A stretch of 64,000 nucleotides of DNA, from contig NZ_JAGYPL010000001.1 of assembly GCF_018343715.1 (NCBI RefSeq), positions 434,001 through 498,000 on the forward strand, given 5' to 3'. This document shows, one piece after another, positions 9,881 to 20,120 of the stretch. Below the pieces are notes generated by a model. That model was not told where the DNA came from, ran no database searches, and saw only the letters and a list, made by a program, of their open reading frames with translations. Position numbers and translations under genes: made by a program. How positions within the stretch are numbered: position 1 is the stretch's first letter; every line of letters starts with the position of its first letter. The DNA comes from Bacillus sp. FJAT-49711. GTDB lineage: Bacteria > Bacillota > Bacilli > Bacillales > Bacillaceae_C.

Positions 9881-11023
9881 ATGAATTTTGATTTATCACC
9901 AGAGCAGATGATGATTAAAAAAACGATTCGTGAATTTGCTCAAGAAAAAGTTGCTGCTGGTGCTGTCGAACGGGATCGTAATAAAAAGTTTCCAATTGAC
10001 ATCATTAATCAACTTGCTGATTTAGGTGTAATGGGTTTGCCATTCCCTGAGGAATATGGTGGGGCGGGTGCAGATACGATTAGTTTTGCAATCGTTACTG
10101 AAGAATTAAGCAGGGCATGTGGTTCAACTGGAATTACATATTCTGCCCATATTTCTCTTGGGGCGGCTCCAATATACTTGTTTGGGAGCGATGAACAAAG
10201 GAAAAAGTATTTAATTCCTCTTTGTACTGGCAAGTCATTAGGTGCATTTGGTCTGACGGAACCTAATGCGGGTTCAGACGCAGCTGGAACAAATACTACG
10301 GCCAATAAGAAAAATAATGAATATATCATAAATGGTAATAAGTGCTTCATTACGAATGCTAGTTATTCAAAATTTCTTGCCCTAACTGCTGTGACAGGCA
10401 AGAAAAAGGAAAAAAAGGAAATTAGTGCTATAATAGTACCAACTGATGCAAAAGGATTTATGGTTATCGACCAATATGAAAAAATGGGTCTAAATGCTTC
10501 CAATACGACTGAACTTATATTGGAGGATGTAAAAGTTCCTGATGAAAATTTACTCGGGAAAGAAGGAGAGGGCTTTAAACAGTTCTTACAAACATTAGAT
10601 GGCGGTCGAATTGGAATTGGTGCTATGGCAGTTGGCATCGCTCAGGGAGCATTTGAAAAAGCACTTGCTTATTCAAAAGAAAGGAAGCAGTTTGGAAAAA
10701 CACTTGCAAAGTTTCAAGTCACACAATTTAAAATAGCGGATATGGCTATGAAAATTGAACTAGCAAGAAATATGGTATATAAAGCTGCTTGGCTTAAAGA
10801 CAATGGCAAGTCATTTTCAAAAGAAGCATCTATGTGTAAATTATATGCATCGGAAATTTGTATGGAAATAACTAGTCAAGCTATTCAAATTCTTGGCGGA
10901 TATGGATATATGAGAGAATATGAGGTTGAACGAATGATGAGGGATGCAAAGCTTCTTGAAATTGGTGAAGGTACATCTGAGATACAGAGAATGGTCATTG
11001 CTCGAGAAGTTGGCTGTATGTAA
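9881..11023 (+). CDS. Acyl-CoA dehydrogenase
   Basis: The 380-aa flavoenzyme has the full acyl-CoA dehydrogenase layout: N-terminal helical domain, beta domain with FGLTEPNAGSDA near residue 125, and C-terminal helical domain with GRIGIGAMAVGIAQGA and QILGGYGYMREYEVERMMRD. The catalytic base is expected to be the Glu in IGEGTSEIQR near residue 366, as in short-chain enzymes. It would oxidise a short or branched acyl-CoA with FAD and pass electrons to ETF. A GGAGGTG site precedes ATG 9881. The exact substrate cannot be read from the sequence; no other beta-oxidation gene is adjacent. Confidence 0.93.
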   Translation: MNFDLSPEQMMIKKTIREFAQEKVAAGAVERDRNKKFPIDIINQLADLGVMGLPFPEEYGGAGADTISFAIVTEELSRACGSTGITYSAHISLGAAPIYLFGSDEQRKKYLIPLCTGKSLGAFGLTEPNAGSDAAGTNTTANKKNNEYIINGNKCFITNASYSKFLALTAVTGKKKEKKEISAIIVPTDAKGFMVIDQYEKMGLNASNTTELILEDVKVPDENLLGKEGEGFKQFLQTLDGGRIGIGAMAVGIAQGAFEKALAYSKERKQFGKTLAKFQVTQFKIADMAMKIELARNMVYKAAWLKDNGKSFSKEASMCKLYASEICMEITSQAIQILGGYGYMREYEVERMMRDAKLLEIGEGTSEIQRMVIAREVGCM

Positions 11024-11161
11024 GATAATGTTTGTCTAAAATTCGAAAAAAGAATGAAACTTAAGCGCTAAGGCTTTCCCTTCTGACTTATTTCGAGTAA
11101 AATATAGATGTTTGTTGCATAATTGATATTATACGTAGCTCATACATAAGGAGGGTAAGTC

Positions 11162-11512
11162 ATGAAACGTAATCCGATCGTTCCATATATTTTAATTATG
11201 GTTATGGGACTTGTTCTCGTCTTTTTCCTAGGAATTAAAGGACTTGGGGACGCAAAAGAAATTGCAAAAGAAGCTGAAGGCGGCGAAGAAGTAGTTGCAG
11301 AGTTTGAACCTGAAGCGGCTAGTAAAACATGTATTTCATGTCATGGTGAAAACCTTGAAGGAGGAGCAGGAGCACCTGCACTGCGCGGAGCAGGCCTAAA
11401 GAAAGAACATATTGCTGATGTATTGGAAAATGGACAAGGTACAATGCCAGCAGGACTAGTTCCAGCAGAAAATATTGATGAAATGGCAGAATGGGTAGCA
11501 AATTTAAAGTAA
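11162..11512 (+). CDS. cccA: Cytochrome c-550, membrane-anchored
   Basis: The 116-aa protein has an N-terminal membrane anchor (residues about 7-27) and an outward c-type domain with the heme-binding motif C57-I-S-C60-H61. Met95 in GTMPAGL is the likely second iron ligand. An acidic linker (about residues 37-51) joins the two. It is the small cytochrome CccA, which carries electrons to a terminal oxidase on the outer face of the membrane. A strong AAGGAGGGT site precedes ATG. In B. subtilis cccA also lies between sigA and trmK. Confidence 0.95.
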   Translation: MKRNPIVPYILIMVMGLVLVFFLGIKGLGDAKEIAKEAEGGEEVVAEFEPEAASKTCISCHGENLEGGAGAPALRGAGLKKEHIADVLENGQGTMPAGLVPAENIDEMAEWVANLK

Positions 11513-11547
11513 TGATAAGTTGCTTATACTAATGAAGACTTTCATAA

Positions 11548-11583
11548 AAAGAGTTCTTTGCAATTTGCAAAGAACTCTTTTAT
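11548..11583 (+). terminator. Terminator after cccA
   Basis: Two 16-base arms (11548-11563 and 11565-11580) are perfectly complementary around a central base and end in a T-run. It is a strong intrinsic terminator between cccA and trmK. Confidence 0.92.
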
Positions 11584-11607
11584 CGTAATATAAGAGGTGA
11601 AATAGTG

Positions 11608-12312
11608 ATGAATATAGAAAAGTTATCGAAACGGTTGGAAACCGTAACTTCTTTCATACATAACGGAACGAGGATTGCCGATATCGGTTCAGATCATGCT
11701 TACTTACCCTGTTATACAGTTAAGAAGGGAATAGCCCAATTTGCCATTGCTGGCGAGGTAGTAGATGGACCATATCAATCTGCCTTACAACAAGTTGCAG
11801 CAGCAGGTTTATCGGATAGAATTGATGTAAGAAAGGGAAATGGCTTAGAGGTTATTGTTCCTAATGAAGTTGACTGCATTATTATAGCAGGTATGGGCGG
11901 AGCATTAATTTCTGATATTTTGGAAAGAGGCAAGAAGAAGCTTGCGGGTGTAAAAAGATTAATCCTTCAACCGAATATTGGTACAGATAATGTCCGCAGG
12001 TGGCTTTACGATCATAACTGGCAGCTTGTAGATGAACAATTAGTTGAAGAGGATGGAAAGTTTTATGAGATTTTGGTAGCGGATGTTGGCGACCCGTCCA
12101 TTCCATATAAAGATCTTAAAAAGGAATTTTTGCTTGGACCGTTTTTATTACAACATAAAAATGAGACTTTTTTTAAAAAGTGGCAGCTAGAATTGAATCA
12201 GTGGAAAAGGATTATGAGTGAGCTCGATAAGGCTGAGGATAATGATAAAACAAATGCCAAAAGAGTAGAAATGACTGAGAAAATAAAGATTGTGATGGAG
12301 GTATTAGAATGA
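11608..12312 (+). CDS. trmK: tRNA (adenine-22-N1)-methyltransferase TrmK
   Basis: The 234-aa protein is the SAM-dependent enzyme that methylates N1 of A22 in bacterial tRNAs. The SAM-binding motif I is seen as RIADIGSDHAYLP near residues 22-34, and IIAGMGG near residue 93 and LQPN near residue 121 are typical of the family. ATG 11608 is preferred to GTG 11605 because it has better spacing from GAGGTG. The last four bases overlap the start of yqfO, which indicates translational coupling. Confidence 0.94.
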   Translation: MNIEKLSKRLETVTSFIHNGTRIADIGSDHAYLPCYTVKKGIAQFAIAGEVVDGPYQSALQQVAAAGLSDRIDVRKGNGLEVIVPNEVDCIIIAGMGGALISDILERGKKKLAGVKRLILQPNIGTDNVRRWLYDHNWQLVDEQLVEEDGKFYEILVADVGDPSIPYKDLKKEFLLGPFLLQHKNETFFKKWQLELNQWKRIMSELDKAEDNDKTNAKRVEMTEKIKIVMEVLE

Positions 12313-13430
12313 AAAAAATAAATGGATACGAATTCATCCAATTATTTGAGGAATTCGCCCCGAAGGAATACGCATTGGAAGGTGATCCGATTGGGCTGCA
12401 GGTTGGAACATTAAATAAACCCATTCACAATGTAATGATTGCACTTGACGTATTGGAAGATGTAGTACAAGAAGCGATTGAAAAGAACGTCGATTTAATT
12501 ATTGCTCACCATCCTCTGATCTATCGTCCATTGAAAAATATTAATACGGATAATACAAGTGGAAAAATGATAGAAATGCTTATTAAACATGATATTACTG
12601 TATATGCAGCACATACAAACCTAGACGTTGCTACGGGCGGCGTTAATGATATGCTTGCAAAAGCATTGGGGCTAAAAAATACATCAGTATTAGTACCAAC
12701 TTATCATGAGACGTTGAAAAAGCTTGCAGTATATGTACCAAAGGAAAAGGAATCTGACATACTCTCCGCACTAGGCGATGCTGGGGCAGGAGCTATAGGA
12801 GCATATAGTCATTGTTCTTTTTCTACAGAAGGAACTGGTAGATTTTTACCAGGTGAAAACACGAATCCTTACATTGGCGAAAAGGGAATATTGGAAACTG
12901 TTAATGAAGTGAAAATAGAAACAGTTTTTCCAGCAAATAAGGAGAAAAAGATTGTTTCTGCAATGTTAAAAGCACATCCATATGAAGAGCCTGCTTATGA
13001 CATTTTTGAGTTAACTCAAAAAGGGAAAGTACTAGGATTAGGAAAAATCGGAGAACTAGAAAATACTATGAAGCTGCGAGAGTTTGCTGTATTTGTAAAA
13101 GAAGTGCTAGACTCACCAGGTGTACGAGTAGTGGGACAACTTAATGATAAAGTCAAAAAGGTGGCCATCCTTGGGGGCGATGGTAATAAATATTATTCTA
13201 GTGCAAAATTCAGCGGTGCTGACGTTTATGTGACAGGGGATATGTATTATCATACTGCCCATGATGCAATGAACATCGGACTTAATATCGTCGATCCAGG
13301 GCATAATGTCGAAAAAATTATGAAAAAAGGCACAGTTAAAGTGCTCAAGGAACTAATTGAAAAAAGACATTTTACCGTAAATATATTTCCTTCTGAAGTA
13401 GATACAAATCCATTTACTTTTTTAGAATAA
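12309..13430 (+). CDS. yqfO: YqfO, NIF3/GTP cyclohydrolase I type 2-like protein
   Basis: The 373-aa protein belongs to the NIF3 family with a dinuclear metal site: the conserved pieces are EGDPIGLQVG near residue 23, AHHPLIYRP near residue 65, AAHTNLDV near residue 97 and DPGHNVEK near residue 325. The central insert (about residues 127-230) is the PII-like domain found in Bacillus members of full length. It is often annotated as GTP cyclohydrolase 1 type 2, but the physiological role is unsettled. It overlaps trmK by 4 bases. Confidence 0.92.
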   Translation: MKKINGYEFIQLFEEFAPKEYALEGDPIGLQVGTLNKPIHNVMIALDVLEDVVQEAIEKNVDLIIAHHPLIYRPLKNINTDNTSGKMIEMLIKHDITVYAAHTNLDVATGGVNDMLAKALGLKNTSVLVPTYHETLKKLAVYVPKEKESDILSALGDAGAGAIGAYSHCSFSTEGTGRFLPGENTNPYIGEKGILETVNEVKIETVFPANKEKKIVSAMLKAHPYEEPAYDIFELTQKGKVLGLGKIGELENTMKLREFAVFVKEVLDSPGVRVVGQLNDKVKKVAILGGDGNKYYSSAKFSGADVYVTGDMYYHTAHDAMNIGLNIVDPGHNVEKIMKKGTVKVLKELIEKRHFTVNIFPSEVDTNPFTFLE

Positions 13431-13859
13431 CAAGAAAAACGGAAGAGTCTGTTTAACGACGTGCTATCTCATTGCCTGAGCTGGTTATATCCTTGTACGC
13501 CACAATGCCTTCCAAACCTCCATCCTTGCATCCTGTGGACCTTCAGAAAAAATGGCTAAGGGAAAAAAAGATGCTTTTAGCCTCTTATTGGCAATTGTTT
13601 GGTGGGAGCCTAGGAATGAGTGAAGAAAAATACTAGCCTATTATTTTTAAATTTCTCAAGAAAGCGAAAAGGAACGGATTAATATCATTCCGTTCCTTGT
13701 TGTTATTTTATATGGTAAAAAACATAAGGTTTATTAATCTAGAGTGCTGCTACTACCTGATCTACTAGCAAACTTCTGTATTTCTTCCCATGAAAAGGCA
13801 AAGAACTTGAAGTCTGTAGTTCAATGAGCAGGGGCCAGCTCTTTTCTTATAATATGCGA
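13431..13859. other. Gene-free spacer between convergent yqfO and ispH
   Basis: Apart from the hairpin at 13669-13698, no reading frame or recognisable site is seen. The segment 13790-13850 has scrambled G+C-richer words and may be a remnant of an intergenic repeat. Confidence 0.5.
13669..13705. terminator. Bidirectional terminator between yqfO and ispH
   Basis: Arms AAGGAACGGA (13669-13678) and TCCGTTCCTT (13689-13698) pair perfectly. T-rich sequence follows on the plus strand (GTTGTTATTTT) and on the minus strand (TTTTCGCTTTC), so it can serve both convergent genes. Confidence 0.7.
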
Positions 13860-14816
13860 TTATTTTGCTGCTAGTTTTGGGTTTCTTACTTTAGGTAATA
13901 TTTTGCTAAGTGGGACATTATTTTCTCTTTCCCATGTTGATTCATCGAATGGATTAAATTGTTCGATAAACGCAATAACTTCTCTTACGATAGGAGTTGG
14001 GGTTGAAGCACCAGCAGTAACTGCCACTGTTTCTGCATTTCTTATCCATTCAATATCAATTTCTGTAACATCGCCGATACGATAGGCTTTAGTACCAGCA
14101 ATTTCCTGCGAAACTTGAGCAAGGCGATTGGAGTTATTACTCATAGGGTCACCTACAACGATAAGTACATCCGCTTCACCCGCTTGTTCCGCAACCGCTT
14201 CTTGGCGTACTTGAGTAGCAAGGCAAATTTCTTTATGTTTTTCAGCATGAGGATATTTTTCCTTCACTCTTTCCATAATCGCCTGGACATCCCATTGGCT
14301 CATTGTCGTTTGATTGGTCACGATAATCTTATCGTTATTTACTGATAATTCTTCAACATCTTCCATCGTTTCCACTAGATGGACGATATTCGGTGCTACA
14401 CCAACTGCTCCTTCTGGTTCGGGATGTCCTTTTTTGCCAATGTATATTACATCATAGCCTTCTTTTTCTTTTTCTCTTATCAGGTCATGGGTTCTCGTAA
14501 CATCTGGACACGTTGCATCAAGAGTTACAAGTCCTTTTTTCTTAGCGAGCTCCCGTACCTCAGGAGATACACCATGAGCTGTAAAAATAACTGTTCCACT
14601 GTCTACTTTTTCTAATATTTCTTTACGATTTGGACCATCTAATGTAATAATGCCATCTTCCTCGAAGGCATCCGTAACATGTTTATTATGAACAATCATG
14701 CCTAATATATAAATCGGACGTGGCAATGTTTTATCTAAAGCAGCATTGCGGGCAATAACCATTGCGTCAACTACTCCGTAACAATAACCCCTTGGTGATA
14801 TTTTAATAAGTTTCAT
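13860..14816 (-). CDS. ispH: 4-hydroxy-3-methylbut-2-enyl diphosphate reductase
   Basis: IspH (LytB) is the last enzyme of the MEP isoprenoid pathway and makes IPP and DMAPP from HMBPP with a [4Fe-4S] cluster. The three cluster cysteines are visible: C12 in PRGYCYGVV, one in DATCPDV near residue 103, and one in EICLATQ near residue 195. The 318-aa length is normal for Bacillus. An AGGAGGATTA site precedes the ATG. ispG, the preceding enzyme of the same pathway, is 8 kb away on the same strand. Confidence 0.97.
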   Translation of the reverse strand: MKLIKISPRGYCYGVVDAMVIARNAALDKTLPRPIYILGMIVHNKHVTDAFEEDGIITLDGPNRKEILEKVDSGTVIFTAHGVSPEVRELAKKKGLVTLDATCPDVTRTHDLIREKEKEGYDVIYIGKKGHPEPEGAVGVAPNIVHLVETMEDVEELSVNNDKIIVTNQTTMSQWDVQAIMERVKEKYPHAEKHKEICLATQVRQEAVAEQAGEADVLIVVGDPMSNNSNRLAQVSQEIAGTKAYRIGDVTEIDIEWIRNAETVAVTAGASTPTPIVREVIAFIEQFNPFDESTWERENNVPLSKILPKVRNPKLAAK

Positions 14817-14921
14817 CTATAATCCTCCTAATTAGAGGCAACTGCCTTCATCTATTGAACTTACAACCTTATTATATAGGACATCTGTAAAAAAGCCAAT
14901 GAATGGAGGATATATCCAAGG

Positions 14922-15521
14922 TTACGGAATATATAATTTTGGAACAGATTCACCTTTTTGTCTACTAGTAGCTACTGATCTATTTACACTTTTCTTTTGT
15001 TCATCAACTGATTTTGAAATATTAGCTGTAGTTTTTTTTGCCGATTCATGATTAGTTTTTACTGATTCTGTTTTTGTTTCCTCGGTTTTTGCTTTCGCAT
15101 CATCTTCTGAATCTCCGGCTGGTATACTTTTAAATCCTTTATAAAGACGCCACATAGCTGGTAGATTCCTCACAACAGGACCGTATTGCTGGACTAATGG
15201 GCCAATTTGTCTAGCAGTATTTAGAACATTTTGTGTATTGGATAAAAAGCTATTGATTGAACCGGGATTAGTTAAGCCTTGAAGCATGGAGGTTTGCCCT
15301 ACTCCACGGGAAAACATGTTTGCTGCTTGTGGGGCCCTCGCGGCCATTGACCCAGTGCCTTGCCTTTGAAAAAGTCTTCCTAACATATTAGCGCCGCCGC
15401 GGGCATTTGGACCAAACTGCTGTGCTCCGCCGATTCCTCTGCCAAAAGGACGTCCTCCCATAGAAGGGCCTCTGAACATAGGCGGCATGCCTCCTGGCAT
15501 TCGATTACCGAACATAATCAT
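14922..15521 (-). CDS. yqfQ: YqfQ/VrrA family protein
   Basis: The 199-aa protein has a Met/Gly/Arg/Pro-rich N-terminus (residues 1-60), a central helical part (about 75-130, SFLSNTQNVLNTARQIGPLVQQYG) and a Lys/Ser/Thr-rich C-terminal tail that ends GESVPKLYIP. This is the pattern of YqfQ, called VrrA in B. anthracis, a protein of unknown function from spore formers. Two in-frame ATGs (15521 and 15515) are possible. It lies between ispH and cshB as in B. subtilis. Confidence 0.85.
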   Translation of the reverse strand: MIMFGNRMPGGMPPMFRGPSMGGRPFGRGIGGAQQFGPNARGGANMLGRLFQRQGTGSMAARAPQAANMFSRGVGQTSMLQGLTNPGSINSFLSNTQNVLNTARQIGPLVQQYGPVVRNLPAMWRLYKGFKSIPAGDSEDDAKAKTEETKTESVKTNHESAKKTTANISKSVDEQKKSVNRSVATSRQKGESVPKLYIP

Positions 15522-15698
15522 CTCACTCCCTTCCTCTATCGATATATTATGCAGGAAAGAACTAAAAGTTTGGTTATTAGCCGTTATTGAAGTGGTATTA
15601 ATAGGCTTTTTTCTAGATTGGCTTACTTGAATTGTGCATGTACTCTTTATAGTTTATAATTGTTCGGAGGGATTCCCCTTAATGAAGGAGTGAAAGTC

Positions 15699-17012
15699 AT
15701 GAATAAGAATAATTTTACTCAATTTAATTTTAAACCATTTATCAATCATGCCATTGAAGAACTAAAGTTTAGTGAACCGACTGAAATACAGAAAAAAATC
15801 ATTCCTTTAGTTTTAAAAGGTGAAAATGCGATTGGACAATCTCAAACAGGGACTGGAAAGACCCATTCCTATTTATTTCCGTTACTTGAATCAATCAATT
15901 CAAATATTCAGCAAGTACAGGCTGTCATTACAGCACCAACACGGGAACTGGCTAACCAGATATATCAGGAAATATTAAAAATAGTAAAACATGATGAAGA
16001 AAATAAAATATCGGCAAAATGTTATATTGGTGGAACAGACAAGCAGAGGGATATAGATAAATTAAAACAACAACCACATGTCGTTGTAGGAACTCCTGGG
16101 AGAATAAACGATCTTATTAAGGAGCAAGCTTTGTTTGTTCATACTGCTTCCTTATTAGTTATAGATGAGGCGGATTTAATGCTTGATATGGGGTTTTTGC
16201 ATGATGTAGATCAAATTGCAGGAAAAATGCCAAAGGATTTGCAAATGCTCGTTTTTTCAGCGACAATCCCCGAAAAATTGAAACCTTTCCTTAAAAAATA
16301 TATGGAGAATCCCGCATTTGAACAAGTGCAGCCACAACAACGCTCTGCAGAAAACATTGAACATATATTAGTACCTTTAAAAAGTAGAACGAAAATAGAC
16401 TTATTAACTGAGATTTTACAATCTTATAATCCCTATTTGGCGATTGTATTTGCTAATACGAAGCAAATGGCTGATAAGGTAGCTGATCAACTGCTTGAAC
16501 GCGGACTAAAAGTAGGAAGACTTCACGGAGATATTAGCCCGCGTGAGCGTAAAAAGGTAATGAAACAAATTAGAAATTTAGAATTTCAATATATTGTAGC
16601 AACCGATCTTGCAGCTAGAGGGATTGATATTGAAGGAGTCAGCCATATTATTAATTACGAGCTGCCTCGAGATCTCGATTTTTATATCCACAGGACCGGC
16701 CGGACAGCGAGAGCAGGTAATAAGGGACTTGCCGTTACGATTTATGAACCATCTGATGAAGATGCACTAATCCGATTAGACAGAATGGGTATTGATTTTT
16801 CCTATTTAGATATTCAACATGGCAACTGGGTTGAAATAGGTGAACGTAATCGTAGAAAAAATCGTACAAAAACAGTTTCCGATGAAGAAATTAAGGCAAG
16901 ACAACTCGTTAGAAAACCTCAAAAGGTGAAACCTGGTTATAAAAAGAAGATGGAAGTGCAAAGAGAACAAATTAAGAGACGGGAAAGAAAAATGAATAGT
17001 AGAAAAAAATAA
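15699..17012 (+). CDS. cshB: DEAD-box RNA helicase CshB
   Basis: The 437-aa protein is an ATP-dependent RNA helicase of the cold-shock type that helps mRNA unwinding and ribosome assembly. Motifs in order: Q motif (FSEPTEIQ), Walker A SQTGTGKT near residue 50, PTREL near 80, DEAD near 158, SAT near 190, and [10 protein letters not shown] near 333. The tail from about residue 385 is strongly basic. ATG 15699 follows GAAGGAGTG; an earlier in-frame ATG-less extension from 15660 is rejected. nfo follows after 19 bases. Confidence 0.95.
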   Translation: MNKNNFTQFNFKPFINHAIEELKFSEPTEIQKKIIPLVLKGENAIGQSQTGTGKTHSYLFPLLESINSNIQQVQAVITAPTRELANQIYQEILKIVKHDEENKISAKCYIGGTDKQRDIDKLKQQPHVVVGTPGRINDLIKEQALFVHTASLLVIDEADLMLDMGFLHDVDQIAGKMPKDLQMLVFSATIPEKLKPFLKKYMENPAFEQVQPQQRSAENIEHILVPLKSRTKIDLLTEILQSYNPYLAIVFANTKQMADKVADQLLERGLKVGRLHGDISPRERKKVMKQIRNLEFQYIVATDLAARGIDIEGVSHIINYELPRDLDFYIHRTGRTARAGNKGLAVTIYEPSDEDALIRLDRMGIDFSYLDIQHGNWVEIGERNRRKNRTKTVSDEEIKARQLVRKPQKVKPGYKKKMEVQREQIKRRERKMNSRKK

Positions 17013-17031
17013 GAGGAATGGAGAGGGAAAT

Positions 17032-17934
17032 ATGTTAAAAATAGGTTCGCACGTATCGATGAGTGGGAAAAAAATGCTTCTTGCTTCGAGTGAAGAAGCT
17101 GTTTCTTACGGAGCAAATACGTTCATGGTTTATACAGGTGCTCCTCAAAATACAAGAAGAAAGAAAATAGAAGATTTGAATATCGAAGCGGGACAGCTGC
17201 ATATGAAAGAAAATGGAATTGATGAAATCATTGTCCATGCCCCATATATAATTAATATTGGGAATGCGGTTAACCCAGCAACTTTTGAATTAGGCGTAGA
17301 TTTTCTTCGCTCAGAAATTGAAAGAACGGCTGCCATTGGATCTAGGCAAATTGTGCTACATCCCGGAGCACATGTAGGGGAAGGGCCTGAAATAGGAATC
17401 AAAAAGATTATTGAAGGATTAAACGAAGTGTTAACAGCAGAACAAGAAGTACAAATTGCACTTGAGACAATGGCCGGAAAAGGTTCAGAGTGTGGAAGAA
17501 CTTTCGAGGAACTAGCTGAAATTATTAACGGAGTTCATCATAACGATAAACTATCAATTTGTTTTGATACTTGCCATACACACGATGCAGGATATGATAT
17601 TGTAAATAACTTTGATGGTGTTCTTGAGGAGTTTGATAAGATCGTTGGAATTGACCGTATCAAAGTTCTCCATATTAATGACAGTAAAAATGAATGTGGT
17701 GCGAAAAAAGACAGACATGAAAATATTGGCTTTGGCCATATCGGATTTTCTGCTTTGAACTATATAATAAATCACCCCCAATTAATGCATGTACCGAAAA
17801 TATTAGAAACTCCATATGTAGGTGAGGACAAAAATAATAAAAAGGCTCCTTATAAACATGAGATTGATATGATTAAAAGTGGTTTATTTAATGAGCAGAT
17901 ACGTGAAGAAATTATGGGAACATTAGTGAAATAA
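17032..17934 (+). CDS. nfo: Endonuclease IV (AP endonuclease)
   Basis: The 300-aa protein cleaves the backbone 5' to abasic sites in base excision repair. Zn-binding positions of the TIM-barrel fold are visible in [10 protein letters not shown] (His near 69), LHPGAH (near 110), ALETMAG (Glu near 145), [13 protein letters not shown] (near 178-190) and HINDSKN (near 215). Length is typical for Bacillus Nfo. GGAGAGGG precedes ATG. It follows cshB and is probably cotranscribed. Confidence 0.96.
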   Translation: MLKIGSHVSMSGKKMLLASSEEAVSYGANTFMVYTGAPQNTRRKKIEDLNIEAGQLHMKENGIDEIIVHAPYIINIGNAVNPATFELGVDFLRSEIERTAAIGSRQIVLHPGAHVGEGPEIGIKKIIEGLNEVLTAEQEVQIALETMAGKGSECGRTFEELAEIINGVHHNDKLSICFDTCHTHDAGYDIVNNFDGVLEEFDKIVGIDRIKVLHINDSKNECGAKKDRHENIGFGHIGFSALNYIINHPQLMHVPKILETPYVGEDKNNKKAPYKHEIDMIKSGLFNEQIREEIMGTLVK

Positions 17935-17946
17935 ATTAATGGCAAA

Positions 17947-18009
17947 AGGCTGTCTATTGTGTATTGTCTGTATGTATTATGAGAGACAATAAACTTAATT
18001 AGACAGCCT
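17947..18009. other. Nested inverted repeat between convergent nfo and yqfT
   Basis: Outer arms AGGCTGTCTA (17947-17956) and TAGACAGCCT (18000-18009) are perfect. Inside, ATTGTCT and AGACAAT also pair. No T-run follows on either strand, so it may help end transcription only through its structure. Confidence 0.45.
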
Positions 18010-18107
18010 CCTCCTATCCAGCTCTGACGACTTTCAACCAGCCTCCAATTTATTTTCCTTTTTCTTTAACGCAAGTCTTATGTCAATGAAGCTGCCTATG
18101 TTTTTTA

Positions 18108-18362
18108 TTATTTGGTTAGCTGAATAAAGAGCTTATTAATTTCTTTAGCCGTGTTTGGACCGGCTATTTTTGCGACTTCTCTAATAATTTGCGATCTCGT
18201 TTTGTCATTAAAAACATCAAAGTTTTTTCCTCTTAAAAATGCAGCGATTTTCTCTGATTGCACTCTTGATAGTTTAATATTGTACTGTCCAGCGTATTTC
18301 AGTAATTCATCTGTTGTTATCACGTTTATCTTCATATTAATCATATTTTGTATAAACTTCAT
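18108..18362 (-). CDS. yqfT: YqfT, DUF2624 protein
   Basis: The 84-aa protein matches the small Bacillus YqfT family (DUF2624) in length, in the central segment ITTDELLKYAGQYNI, and in position next to nfo. It is predicted to be largely helical with no signal peptide. The function is unknown. A GGGGTGATT site lies ahead of the ATG. Confidence 0.8.
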   Translation of the reverse strand: MKFIQNMINMKINVITTDELLKYAGQYNIKLSRVQSEKIAAFLRGKNFDVFNDKTRSQIIREVAKIAGPNTAKEINKLFIQLTK

Positions 18363-18399
18363 TCTGAATCACCCCTATTCAAAAATGTATGTAGGATAG

Positions 18400-18428
18400 T
18401 TGTCATTCGTGACAGTGTTGTGTATAAT
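18400..18428 (+). promoter_or_regulatory. Sigma-A promoter of znuC-znuB-zur
   Basis: TTGTCA (18400-18405) and TATAAT (18423-18428) are separated by the ideal 17 bases. Transcription should start near 18435, directly at the Zur operator. Confidence 0.8.
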
Positions 18429-18439
18429 TTCATTGAACC

Positions 18440-18460
18440 AAATCGTAATGATTCTTATTT
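18440..18460 (+). promoter_or_regulatory. Zur operator
   Basis: The half-site AAATCGTAAT (18440-18449), a central G and the half-site ATTCTTATTT (18451-18460) form an imperfect palindrome that matches the Bacillus Zur box (7-1-7 type). The left half is perfect and the right half differs at two positions. It covers the expected transcription start, so zinc-loaded Zur would block the operon that encodes it. Confidence 0.85.
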
Positions 18461-18478
18461 TAAAAAGGAAGTATTTCT

Positions 18479-19267
18479 ATGACCAATGAATTTATAATTC
18501 AAATAACAGATGTAAATTTTCGCTATGAAAGAGAGAATGTTCTTGAACAAATTGACCTTAATGTACCTAGGGGAGCTTTTCTAGGGCTTGTCGGTCCGAA
18601 TGGATCTGGCAAATCTACATTATTAAAAATAATTCTTGGACTCATAAAACCTCAGAGTGGGGAGGTTTTATTATTTGGGCAGCCACAGGCTAAATTTAAA
18701 GAATGGGATCGAATTGGGTATGTTTCGCAAAAAGCTAACTCATTTAATAGTGGATTTCCTGCAACGGTTTTTGAGGTAGTGGCCAGCGGCTTAACAGGTA
18801 AGTTAGGATTATTCCATTTTATTGGAAAAGATCAACAGAAAGAAATTAATGCAGCGATTGAGTCGGTTGGTATGAGTCAATTTTCTAAAAAAAATATTGG
18901 TGAGCTATCCGGAGGGCAGCAGCAGAGAGTGTTTATTGCCCGTGCTATAGTCTCAAAACCAGATATATTAATATTAGATGAACCGACAGTAGGTGTTGAT
19001 GAGAAAAACGTCAAATCGTTTTATAATATGCTGGAAAAATTGAATAAAGAACGTGAGATTACATTAATTCTAGTCACACATGATATTGGGACAATTACGA
19101 ATAAAGTGACTCATGTTGCATGCTTAAATAAGAAACTACACTTCCATGGTCTCGTGGAGGACTTTGAAAAGTTTAATACTGACGATTTATCTTCCATCTA
19201 CCAGCATGACGTCCATCTGCTTTCACATGAACATGCTCATATAGAAGAAGGTGGGACAACTAGATGA
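18479..19267 (+). CDS. znuC: Zinc ABC transporter ATP-binding protein
   Basis: The 262-aa cytoplasmic ATPase drives zinc import with the ZnuB permease. Walker A GPNGSGKST is near residues 39-47, the signature LSGGQQQRV near 143-151, Walker B ILILDEPTVGVD near 163-174, and the switch histidine in LVTHD near 200. A His-rich tail near the C-terminus (HLLSHEHAHIEE) is common in these subunits. No substrate-binding lipoprotein gene (znuA) is present in the window, so the third subunit must be encoded elsewhere. Confidence 0.93.
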   Translation: MTNEFIIQITDVNFRYERENVLEQIDLNVPRGAFLGLVGPNGSGKSTLLKIILGLIKPQSGEVLLFGQPQAKFKEWDRIGYVSQKANSFNSGFPATVFEVVASGLTGKLGLFHFIGKDQQKEINAAIESVGMSQFSKKNIGELSGGQQQRVFIARAIVSKPDILILDEPTVGVDEKNVKSFYNMLEKLNKEREITLILVTHDIGTITNKVTHVACLNKKLHFHGLVEDFEKFNTDDLSSIYQHDVHLLSHEHAHIEEGGTTR

Positions 19268-20115
19268 TATCAGCGATCTTTCAATATGAATTTTTACAAA
19301 ATACATTTTTAACAGGTATACTAATCGGTCTCATAGCTCCATTATTAGGGACTTTTATTGTTGTAAGGAGATTATCACTAATCGCGGATGCCTTAAGCCA
19401 TGTAACGTTGGCAGGAATTGCAGCCAGTCTGTTCTTAAGCAAAAAAACAATAATGTTTGCCGGCATGAATCCACTCTACTTTGGGATGGGATTTTCAGTA
19501 ATTGGATCAGTATTGATTGAAAGGTTAAGAATGGTATATAAACATTATCAAGAATTAGCGATCCCGATCATTTTATCAGGTGGAATAGGACTAGGAGTTA
19601 TTTTCATTTCACTAGCGGATGGATTTAATACGGACTTATTAAATTATTTATTCGGAAGTGTAAGTGCTGTAAGCAGGGTTGATTTATATGTGATTTTTGC
19701 AATAAGCGTTTTTGTCGGTTTAATCATCTTATTCTTATATAAAGAACTTTTCCTCTTATCCTTTGATGAGGAGCATGCTAAAGTGTCAGGTATTCCTGCG
19801 AAAAGTATTCATCTATTGTTTATGGTATTGATAGCATTAGTAATAGCCGCCTCCATGCGAATTGTCGGCATATTACTTGTTTCAGCACTTATGACACTTC
19901 CTGTTGCGGCGAGTATGCGGATAGCAAGAGGATTTAAACAAACGATCTTTTTATCGATACTATTTGGTGAGATTTCAGTAATAGGAGGACTAATCAGTGC
20001 CTATTATTTAGATCTTGCACCCGGAGGGACGATAGTCATTATATCGATTCTTATTCTTTTAGGGATTATTGTCTATAAACGCAACCACGGACAGAGGCCA
20101 ATAAAGGTGGGGTGA
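19264..20115 (+). CDS. znuB: Zinc ABC transporter permease
   Basis: The 283-aa protein belongs to the ABC-3 family of metal permeases with eight or nine membrane segments. Family landmarks are [21 protein letters not shown] near residues 33-53 and [17 protein letters not shown] near 212-228. Its ATG overlaps the znuC stop by 4 bases, so the two are coupled. Zinc as substrate is inferred from the Zur box and the zur gene that follows. Confidence 0.93.
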   Translation: MISAIFQYEFLQNTFLTGILIGLIAPLLGTFIVVRRLSLIADALSHVTLAGIAASLFLSKKTIMFAGMNPLYFGMGFSVIGSVLIERLRMVYKHYQELAIPIILSGGIGLGVIFISLADGFNTDLLNYLFGSVSAVSRVDLYVIFAISVFVGLIILFLYKELFLLSFDEEHAKVSGIPAKSIHLLFMVLIALVIAASMRIVGILLVSALMTLPVAASMRIARGFKQTIFLSILFGEISVIGGLISAYYLDLAPGGTIVIISILILLGIIVYKRNHGQRPIKVG

Positions 20116-20120
20116 GAATA

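Noticed and set aside
10009-10638. Antisense frames inside the acyl-CoA dehydrogenase gene
   Set aside because: They mirror the codon structure of the real gene and have no start signals; similar shadows occur across the window.
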